Shown here: positions 50,111 to 56,076 of the stretch, in pieces | How the letters are laid out: each line of letters starts with the position of its first letter | Numbering within the stretch: position 1 is the stretch's first letter | Origin: Planctomycetota bacterium | GTDB taxonomy: Bacteria > Planctomycetota > UBA1135 > GCA-002686595 | Length of the DNA stretch: 56,076 nucleotides | Direction: 5' to 3' | Assembly: GCA_028278425.1 (NCBI GenBank) | Contig: JANQEJ010000096.1 | Coordinates: forward strand, 1-56,076 | The notes under the pieces: model-generated | What the model was told of the DNA's origin: nothing | What the model saw: the letters and a program-made list of their open reading frames with translations, nothing else | Databases searched by the model: none | Position numbers and translations under genes: made by a program

Positions 50111-52762
50111 TCAGGGGCAGAACGTCGCCTTGAGGCCGTTCGAGAAGGCCAGCCCGAAGGACTGGCCCGGGTCGGTGGCGAGAGTCTGCATGTAGACCTC
50201 GAAGCCCGCCAGGGCCGGGTTCGCCGGAACCGGCGCGGACCAGAAGGCGACCCCGTCCGCCGCCGGCAGGACCGCGGTGAGGAACTGCTGGAAGGAGTCC
50301 ACGAGGACCATCCCCCCGTAGATCGGGTTCGACCAGGAGTCGAGGGAGACGCCGAGCCACGCGAAGGTCGCGCTCGCGTCGACGTTCGTGGTCTTGATCT
50401 GCACGACCTGGCCCAGGGTCGGCGCGCCGGCGCCGACCAGGCCGAGCACGTTGGCCGGCGCGGTGCCGTGGCCGTAGCCCTCGAACCCGCAGAGGTCGTC
50501 GCAGGTCGCGCCCGGCGCGCCGTAGCCCGCGGTCACGTTCAGCCCGCCCGCGGGTGCCGTGATCGAGTGCGTCTCCGCGCCGCCGTCCGACCAGCAGGTG
50601 AAGTCGAGCGTGGGACCGCCCGCGTCCGCCGTGGACGGCGCCGTCACTTCGTGCCTCGTTCCGACCGGCGTCTCGAACACGAACGGCGTCGTCACCTCGA
50701 CCGTGTCGAGGAACACCGTGAGGCCGCTCGGGTCGGTGTCGAGCACGACGGTCGAGCGCGGCACCGGGTCGTCCGGCGCCGTGTAGGTCACGCGGAAGAC
50801 CGACGGGTCGTCCGGACCGAAGATCCACGGCATCCCGACGGTCACGTAGTAGAGCGATCCGTCGGCGGCGACCGCCATGTCGACGATCGTGCCCGCGAAG
50901 AGGTTGGGAATGAACACCGGGTCGGCCACGGGCAGGCCGGAGCCGTCGAACACGAGCCGCCGGATCCAGCGGTTCGCGTAGTCGGCGACGAACATGTTGC
51001 CGTAGAGCTCGCGCGGGAACATCGCGCCGCGGTAGACCGGCCCGCCGGTGATCGACCCGGCCGGGAAGCTCGGCACGTAGGCCGGGTCGTCGTGCTGCAC
51101 GGCGAAGACCGAGGGCGTCATGCCGGTGCAATCCGTGACGACGCAGTCCGGCCCCTCCATGTCGGGCCAGCCGTAGTTGGCGCCCGGCACCGCGAGGTGG
51201 ATCTCTTCATACGCCGCCGGCCAGTCGCCGCCCACGTCGGCGATCCAGATGTCGCCGGTCAAGGGGTCCACGTTCGTGCGGAACGGGTTGCGCAGCCCCC
51301 AGGCCCAGGTGCCGGGCGGCGAGCCGGGGATGACCGGGTTGTCGGCGGGGATCGAGCCGTCGGGGTTCAGCCGCAAGACGCTTCCGTTCGGCGTCGTGAC
51401 GTCCTGCGAGTTCGGGGGGAAGAACGCGTCGCCGAGCGGCACGTAGAGCTTGCCGTCGAAACCGAAGACGACCCCTCCGCCGGTGTGGCCGGCGTTGATC
51501 ACCGGGTTCTCCCACAGCACGAATTCGGTCACGGGGTCCGCGGTGTCGCCGACGATCGTGAAGCGCGACACGCGGTCGTGCTGCGCGGAGCTCGTGTAGT
51601 GCACGTAGAGGAAGCCGTTCGCGGCGAACGCGGGATCGGGCGCCATGCCCATGATCCCGTGCTCGATCGACGCGATGACCGGCGAGAGCTGGATCAGCGG
51701 CGTCGGCAGGAGCGCGCCGTTCTTGTAGACCAGGATCGCCCCCTGCCGCTCCGCGATGAGCAGGCGCCCGTCGGGCAGGAACTCGATCGACGTCGGCTCG
51801 CTCAGCCCGCCGAGGAGCTTCTCGCGGTGGAAGCCCGGGGGCAGGAGCCCGTGCGAGATCGGCGCGGTGTTCGCCGCGCCGCCGAAGTACGCGCGCCACT
51901 CGCCGTTGCCCGGGACGCCGGCGATCAGCTCGCCGTCGGGCGAGCCGGCGTCGCTCGAGTCGAGGAGCACCGTTCCCGCGCCCTCCTCGAAGCGGTAGTT
52001 GGCCACGAGCCCCGGCGGATCGGTCGGAAGCGCGCGGTCGAAGAAGGAGAGCACCTCCGTCTCGCTCAGCGCGCGGTCCCAGACGCGCAGCTCGTCGACG
52101 AAGCCCGCGAAGGACGGAGGCCCGACCACGTCGTGCTTGGCCGCGCCGACGACGAGGTACGGCCCCCACGGCGATCCCGCCCCGGGCACGCCGGCGTCCG
52201 GATAGGAGAGGTCGGCGAAGGAGACGCCGGCGGCGGTCTCGAAGTCGAGCGCGCCGTCGACGTAGATCCGCTTCAGGCCGCTCGCCGCGTCGCGCGTCAC
52301 CGCGACGTGGTGCCAGCTCCCGTCGATGACGACGTCGCTGCCCTCGAGCGTGTGCGGCGCGTCCGCGCCCGGGCCGTCGCCCGCGCCGCTGAAGAAGCGC
52401 ACCACGCCGCCCGCGAGGCTCACGCCGTAAGCGCGGTCCGACCCGCCGAAGATCGAGCGGTCGACGACGACGTTGCCGTTCAGCCAGGCGCCGCCGCCGA
52501 GCTCGACGTCGCCGCCGGCGCTCGTCGTCGGGTTGTCCGCCGGCTCGGCGCGCACCCAGAAATCGACGCTGAAGTCGCCGGCGCCCACGTCGCTGGGCGC
52601 GCTCGCGTCCGGACCGGGCGCGTCGTCGTCGACGGGGATCCGCGCGCGGTCGAGCTGCCCCGTGCCGGTGCCGTAGAAGCGCAGCGACTGCTGCGAGCCC
52701 TGCCCGTGGGCGACCCCGCAGAGGGCGATGGCGGAGACGAGGGCGACGAGGTTCGAGATCAT
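50111..52762 (-). CDS. secreted LamG plus PQQ-type sugar dehydrogenase-like protein
   Basis: An 883-aa multidomain protein with a signal peptide (about 1-20). A LamG/concanavalin-like domain covers about 40-250 (DFSVDFWVRAEP, GSWHHVAVTRDAASGLKRIYVDG, GFVDELRVWDRALSE). A glucose/sorbosone-dehydrogenase-like beta-propeller covers about 305-660 (LSEPTSIEFLPDGRLLIAERQG, HGIMGMAPDPAF, AWGLRNPFRTNVDP, YGWPDMEG). A PEGA-like domain (about 665-740) and a planctomycete C-terminal module (NPALAGFEVYMQTLATDPGQSF) follow. It probably oxidises or binds sugars outside the cell, with quinone dependence inferred from family only. It lies upstream of the DUF819 gene and the same strand run. Confidence 0.85.
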   Translation of the reverse strand: MISNLVALVSAIALCGVAHGQGSQQSLRFYGTGTGQLDRARIPVDDDAPGPDASAPSDVGAGDFSVDFWVRAEPADNPTTSAGGDVELGGGAWLNGNVVVDRSIFGGSDRAYGVSLAGGVVRFFSGAGDGPGADAPHTLEGSDVVIDGSWHHVAVTRDAASGLKRIYVDGALDFETAAGVSFADLSYPDAGVPGAGSPWGPYLVVGAAKHDVVGPPSFAGFVDELRVWDRALSETEVLSFFDRALPTDPPGLVANYRFEEGAGTVLLDSSDAGSPDGELIAGVPGNGEWRAYFGGAANTAPISHGLLPPGFHREKLLGGLSEPTSIEFLPDGRLLIAERQGAILVYKNGALLPTPLIQLSPVIASIEHGIMGMAPDPAFAANGFLYVHYTSSAQHDRVSRFTIVGDTADPVTEFVLWENPVINAGHTGGGVVFGFDGKLYVPLGDAFFPPNSQDVTTPNGSVLRLNPDGSIPADNPVIPGSPPGTWAWGLRNPFRTNVDPLTGDIWIADVGGDWPAAYEEIHLAVPGANYGWPDMEGPDCVVTDCTGMTPSVFAVQHDDPAYVPSFPAGSITGGPVYRGAMFPRELYGNMFVADYANRWIRRLVFDGSGLPVADPVFIPNLFAGTIVDMAVAADGSLYYVTVGMPWIFGPDDPSVFRVTYTAPDDPVPRSTVVLDTDPSGLTVFLDTVEVTTPFVFETPVGTRHEVTAPSTADAGGPTLDFTCWSDGGAETHSITAPAGGLNVTAGYGAPGATCDDLCGFEGYGHGTAPANVLGLVGAGAPTLGQVVQIKTTNVDASATFAWLGVSLDSWSNPIYGGMVLVDSFQQFLTAVLPAADGVAFWSAPVPANPALAGFEVYMQTLATDPGQSFGLAFSNGLKATFCP

Positions 52763-52841
52763 TCGGATCCTCCTTCCCCTAGCGAACCGGATTTTCGCCG
52801 TCTTGTCACCGGGGAACCCGGCCGGAGGGGCCGCGCGCCGC

Positions 52842-53576
52842 TCAGAGGTCGAGCGAGACGCGCTCCTCGCCGCCCGACTGCCAGTAGTCGAGCTCGGTCT
52901 TCGCCGTGCCCGGGGCCGCGAAGAACAGGAAGGTCATCCCGCCGAAGAAGATCGCCAGGTAGGCGAGGGGCGCCCACCACGGGAGCGCGTCGGTTTGGAG
53001 GCGCGCGACCACGCCCGCCCACAGGTCCCGCTGCGCCTCGCTCCCGGTGGTCTGCGCGAGCAGCAGCACGTCGGCCGTCCAAGCCACCAGGATCGCGAGA
53101 TAGATCGCCCAGTAGTTGCGCGTCAGCCGCGCGCGCAGCGCCTCCAAGCGCCCGATCTTGAAGGTCGGCATGAAGAGGTCCTGCGCCACGAGCTCCCCCC
53201 ATCCCTTGTCCGGGCTGACCGGGTCGCGGCGCAGGATCGGCCCGTAGAAGTTCTCCTCGATCATCCGGACGCGCGAGCGCCACACGTGCCAGAAGCGGAA
53301 GCGGCGCGCCTCGAAGCCGTGGAAGACGAAGATCAGGGCGAGCCCCATCAGGAGGACCCAGTGGCTGTGCCCGCCCTCGCCGAAGGTGAAGGTCAGAAGG
53401 CCGGCGGTGGTCAGGATCGCCCAGTTCGTCGTGTTGTCGAGCCGGATGCGCCAGGAGTTCGCGCGGTAGAGCTCGCCGCGGTAGAGGTGCACCACCGCCG
53501 CGATGTACTCGGAGCGCGAGAGCGGCGTGCTCTCGTAGTCGGCACGCGGTCCGACGGGCTCCTCCGGCAGGTCCAT
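52842..53576 (-). CDS. DUF2270 membrane protein
   Basis: A 244-aa protein matching DUF2270: LSRSEYIAAVVHLYRGELYRANSWRIRLDNTTNWAI, then RRFRFWHVWRSRVRMIEENF. About four transmembrane segments are seen (AILTTAGLLTFTFG, WVLLMGLALIFVFHG, YWAIYLAILVAWTADVLLL, PLAYLAIFFGGMTFLFFAAP). The function is unknown. It is divergent from the MscS gene across 68 nt and stands 79 nt from the next gene in its direction, so it may be its own unit. Confidence 0.88.
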   Translation of the reverse strand: MDLPEEPVGPRADYESTPLSRSEYIAAVVHLYRGELYRANSWRIRLDNTTNWAILTTAGLLTFTFGEGGHSHWVLLMGLALIFVFHGFEARRFRFWHVWRSRVRMIEENFYGPILRRDPVSPDKGWGELVAQDLFMPTFKIGRLEALRARLTRNYWAIYLAILVAWTADVLLLAQTTGSEAQRDLWAGVVARLQTDALPWWAPLAYLAIFFGGMTFLFFAAPGTAKTELDYWQSGGEERVSLDL

Positions 53577-53644
53577 GCGGGTCCCGACTGTAGCCTTCGG
53601 GCGAGGGGTTTTCCCGCCTGCTCCGCGCCCGCATACTCCCCGCC

Positions 53645-54772
53645 GTGACGATCGCGCAGGACGACACCCCGGAGGCCGGTCCCGGCCAGCGAATCGCCGA
53701 CGCCTTCGCGGACTTTCAGGACGACCCGCTCTCGATCCTCGGCACCGGCGTCGTCCAGGCGATCGTCATCGTCTTCGCCTCCTTCGTCATCGCGAAGGCG
53801 GCCGACTGGCTCGTCACCCGGATCCTCCGCCGCTGGACCGCGCGCACGGAGACGCTGATCGACGACCAGCTCGTGGGCTACCTGCACTCGCCGGTGGTCA
53901 ACTCGGTCATCTTCCTCGGCCTCTGGACCGCCGCCGTGCGTCTGGAGCTCCAGCCGGACGTGCTGAAGTTCACGGGGGCCGCCCTCGCGACGATCGCGAC
54001 CCTGCTGTGGGCGATCTTCCTCGTCCGCGCCTCCACGCTCGTGTTGAGCGCGGCGGCGCGCACGCCCGACCGCATGCGCATCGTCGAGGACCGGACCTTC
54101 CCGCTCTTCGACAACCTGGCCAAGGTCCTGATCGTCGTCTTCGCGATCTACGCCGTCATCCAGGCCTGGGGCTGGGACGCCACGGGCTGGATCGCGTCGG
54201 CGGGCATCATCGGCATCGCGGTCGGCTTCGCGGCCCAGGACTCGCTGTCGAACCTCTTCGCCGGCGTCCTGATCCTCCTGGACGCCCCCTACCGCGTCGG
54301 CGACTACATCAACCTCGAGAGCGGCGAGCGCGGGATGGTCGTGAACATCGGCCTGCGCTCGACGCGGCTGCGCACGCGCGACGACATCGAGATCACGATC
54401 CCGAACGCGGTGATGGGCGGCGCGCGCATCGTCAACGAGACCGGCGGGCACACGCCGAAGCACCGCGTGCGGGTGAAGGTCTCCGTGGCCTACGGCTCCG
54501 ACCTCGCCCGCGTCGAGGAGATCCTCCTCTCCTGCACCGAAGACGCGGAGGAGATCTGCGAGCGCCCCGAGCCGCGCGTCCGCTTCCGCACCTTCGGCGA
54601 CTCGGGGCTGAACATCGAGCTCCTCTGCTGGATCCCGCAGCCGGAGGCGCGCGGGCGGGTGCTGAGCGTGCTGAACACCCGGACGCACGACCGGCTCCTC
54701 GCGGCCGGCATCGAGATCCCGTTCCCCAAGCGGGACCTCTACGTCAAGGAGATGCCGGGCGGAGGCTCCTAG
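53645..54772 (+). CDS. MscS-family mechanosensitive ion channel
   Basis: A 375-aa small-conductance channel protein. Four N-terminal membrane helices lead into the pore-lining helix and the beta domain, GFAAQDSLSNLFAGVLILLDAPYRVGDYINLESGERGMV, which is diagnostic for MscS; a C-terminal alpha/beta domain follows (RVRVKVSVAYGSDLARVEEILL). It should release solutes under hypo-osmotic stress. The start is GTG. Its TAG stop shares the CTAG (54769-54772) with the convergent gene. Confidence 0.93.
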   Translation: MTIAQDDTPEAGPGQRIADAFADFQDDPLSILGTGVVQAIVIVFASFVIAKAADWLVTRILRRWTARTETLIDDQLVGYLHSPVVNSVIFLGLWTAAVRLELQPDVLKFTGAALATIATLLWAIFLVRASTLVLSAAARTPDRMRIVEDRTFPLFDNLAKVLIVVFAIYAVIQAWGWDATGWIASAGIIGIAVGFAAQDSLSNLFAGVLILLDAPYRVGDYINLESGERGMVVNIGLRSTRLRTRDDIEITIPNAVMGGARIVNETGGHTPKHRVRVKVSVAYGSDLARVEEILLSCTEDAEEICERPEPRVRFRTFGDSGLNIELLCWIPQPEARGRVLSVLNTRTHDRLLAAGIEIPFPKRDLYVKEMPGGGS

Positions 54773-55767
54773 CCGCCCACCGGATTCAGGCGGACGACGA
54801 GGAAGATCGGCTCCGCGCCGGTCGCGCCGAGCACCGTGTACTCCCCGCCGCGGAACACGGTCGTCGTGGAGAACACCTGCCGCTGGCCGGCGTACTGCGA
54901 CGCGCCGCCCGCGTGCTCGTAGTGGTCGCGCATGAGCTCGCAGTTCGCCGCGGTCAGCACGGTACTCGTCGGGTCGTACGCCGTCGGCTGGAAGGAGAGG
55001 TGGAACCCGTCGTCCTCCTCGCCGTCGATCCGGAGCTGAACGCGGCGGCCCGGCGCGATCGACGTCCGCAGCATGGCGAAGCCCGCCGAGCGGAACTTGA
55101 ACTGCGGCACGAGCGCCTGGAGGTTCTTCATCAGGTCCTGCGGCAGCCCCGCGGTGTCGCTCTGCTCCCCCGCCTTGAGCAGGTAGCACGTCAGGATCGC
55201 CTGCGGCTCGGGCTTGTCGATCCGCTCGAGCAGGGTCTGCATGTCCTCGATCACCGCGGGCGTGTCGCGGAGCACCAGGAGGTTGCGCTCCACGACGTCC
55301 GAGATGTTGGAGCGGATCACCTGGTTGGGCCACGCGACCTGCGCCGAACGCTTGAACGGCTGCAGCGCATCGTAGGCGGCGTTCAGCGTGATGTAGCGCG
55401 GCGCGTACTCGACGGTGACCACGGTCGTCGGCGCGACGTCCTTGCGCTCGTACGGCTGGTCGAGCTCGGACAGGGACTCGAGGACGTTGTTCACGTAGTT
55501 CGGCTCGTCGTAGAGAACGAGCCGTTCGCCGAGCAGACTGATGTTCGACACCGGCCCGGTCAACCCGCGCTCCTCGACGATGAGCCTGCGCCCGAGCGTC
55601 GTGACCGCCAGGTCGTAGAGCGCCTGCGCGTCCACGTGCCGCGGCTCGTACTGGCGGAGCTGGATCTCGTCCACGCTCACGACGTTGGACGGCTTCTGCG
55701 CATCCTCTTGCGCAGGCGCCGGAAAGGCGAGAAGGGATACGAGAAGGAGGCCTGCCTTGGCTGTCAT
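54769..55767 (-). CDS. exported secretin-N-domain-like protein
   Basis: A 332-aa protein with a signal peptide (MTAKAGLLLVSLLAFPAPAQ). Two repeated alpha/beta units resemble secretin/NolW N-domains: VSVDEIQLRQYEPRHVDAQALYDLA...VLESLSELDQP (about 30-103) and TTVVTVEYAPRYITLNAAYDALQPF...MQTLLERIDKP (about 113-190), including the NLLVLRDTPAVIEDM block. A beta-rich tail follows with no secretin pore domain, so it is not a channel itself. It lies 20 nt downstream of a membrane protein gene cut by the window edge, in the layout of an ECF-associated envelope operon. Confidence 0.72.
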   Translation of the reverse strand: MTAKAGLLLVSLLAFPAPAQEDAQKPSNVVSVDEIQLRQYEPRHVDAQALYDLAVTTLGRRLIVEERGLTGPVSNISLLGERLVLYDEPNYVNNVLESLSELDQPYERKDVAPTTVVTVEYAPRYITLNAAYDALQPFKRSAQVAWPNQVIRSNISDVVERNLLVLRDTPAVIEDMQTLLERIDKPEPQAILTCYLLKAGEQSDTAGLPQDLMKNLQALVPQFKFRSAGFAMLRTSIAPGRRVQLRIDGEEDDGFHLSFQPTAYDPTSTVLTAANCELMRDHYEHAGGASQYAGQRQVFSTTTVFRGGEYTVLGATGAEPIFLVVRLNPVGG

Positions 55768-55787
55768 GGTTTCGCTTCCTCGGGTCT

Positions 55788-56076
55788 TCAGTTGTCGGTC
55801 AGGAGAATGAGCCGGACGTTGCCGGCCCGCATCTCGATGCGATCGGGTTCGAGGGCCGCGAGCGTCGGCTCGGCGACCGGAAGGGGCGGGACAAGCTCGG
55901 CCACCGGCGCGGGCACCGGCGCCGCGGCGCGCTCGTTCTTCGCGAGCGCGAACCAGAGCGCCGCGCCGAGCGCGACGCAGACCGCCGCGGCCGCGGCGTA
56001 CGCGAGCGGCAACGGCCGCGCGCGCGGCGCGGAGCGCCCGGCAAGCCCGGTGAGAACGGGCGGCACCGAACGCTCC
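55788..56076 (-). CDS. single-pass membrane protein, 5' end outside window
   Basis: The 3' part of a gene open to the window edge; a GTG at 56066 could be an internal or real start. Visible are one transmembrane helix (PLAYAAAAAVCVALGAALWF), a Pro/Ala-rich linker, and the tail DRIEMRAGNVRLILLTDN. The tail resembles membrane partners of ECF sigma factors in planctomycetes, so an upstream sigma-factor gene beyond the edge is likely but not seen. It precedes the secretin-domain gene by 20 nt. Confidence 0.6.
   Translation of the reverse strand, partial: ERSVPPVLTGLAGRSAPRARPLPLAYAAAAAVCVALGAALWFALAKNERAAAPVPAPVAELVPPLPVAEPTLAALEPDRIEMRAGNVRLILLTDN

Noticed and set aside
1..56076. CRISPR arrays, insertion sequences, rRNA or tRNA genes
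   Set aside because: No regularly spaced repeats, transposase motifs or rRNA/tRNA signatures were recognised on either strand.

Overview
The window is very GC-rich (roughly 70% by eye). It reads as the chromosome of a Planctomycetota-like bacterium. The evidence is a large share of exported proteins, several proteins ending in the short C-terminal module (around NPALAGF / DPGxxxxxLxFSNGL) that I associate with planctomycete secreted proteins, ECF sigma factors with membrane or extracytoplasmic extensions, and DUF1080, HEAT, PhoX, CehA-like and FGE-like families. The taxonomic call is an inference. I found no rRNA, tRNA, CRISPR array or insertion sequence.

Layout. 1-10.5 kb: panC and a secreted M61 peptidase, then a long minus-strand run transcribed from glnS: glnS, a DsbA-like oxidoreductase, an exported HEAT protein, a pentaheme cytochrome, DUF72, and two exported proteins of unknown role. 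10.5-17.8 kb, plus strand: an ECF sigma factor fused through a membrane helix to a large extracytoplasmic region; a second ECF factor overlapping a FecR-like membrane protein; a secreted protein sharing a C-terminal module with that FecR-like protein; and a peptidase-like protein that appears catalytically dead. 17.8-25.9 kb, minus strand: a tightly packed seven-gene operon of CYTH, PIG-L deacetylase, NagX-like acyltransferase, exported esterase, peroxiredoxin, molybdopterin oxidoreductase and tandem cyanophycinase-like protein. The peroxiredoxin is the most interesting gene in the window. An in-frame UGA sits exactly at its active-site cysteine (UPFC) and is followed at the right distance by a SECIS-like hairpin, so it is very probably a selenoprotein.

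26-42.5 kb: a CheX-like domain protein, a zinc-ribbon membrane protein, PhoX, an outer-membrane barrel lipoprotein, a TIGR03790-type protein, a genuine-looking formylglycine-generating enzyme, a VIT/vWA protein, a phosphodiesterase-type lipoprotein with an intrinsic terminator just before its start, an SGNH hydrolase, a LOG protein, an NlpC/P60 lipoprotein and a CehA-like metallohydrolase. 42.5-44.6 kb: a lower-GC island carrying an anti-phage dCTP-deaminase-type gene and a small basic ORF. 44.6-56 kb: an exported trypsin-like protease, a divergent Nramp transporter, an M14 carboxypeptidase, a DUF819 protein, a LamG/PQQ-type sugar dehydrogenase, DUF2270, MscS, and a secretin-domain protein with the 3' part of an associated membrane protein.

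Many adjacent genes overlap by 4 nt (GTGA, ATGA or TTGA). This supports the chosen starts and indicates translational coupling.
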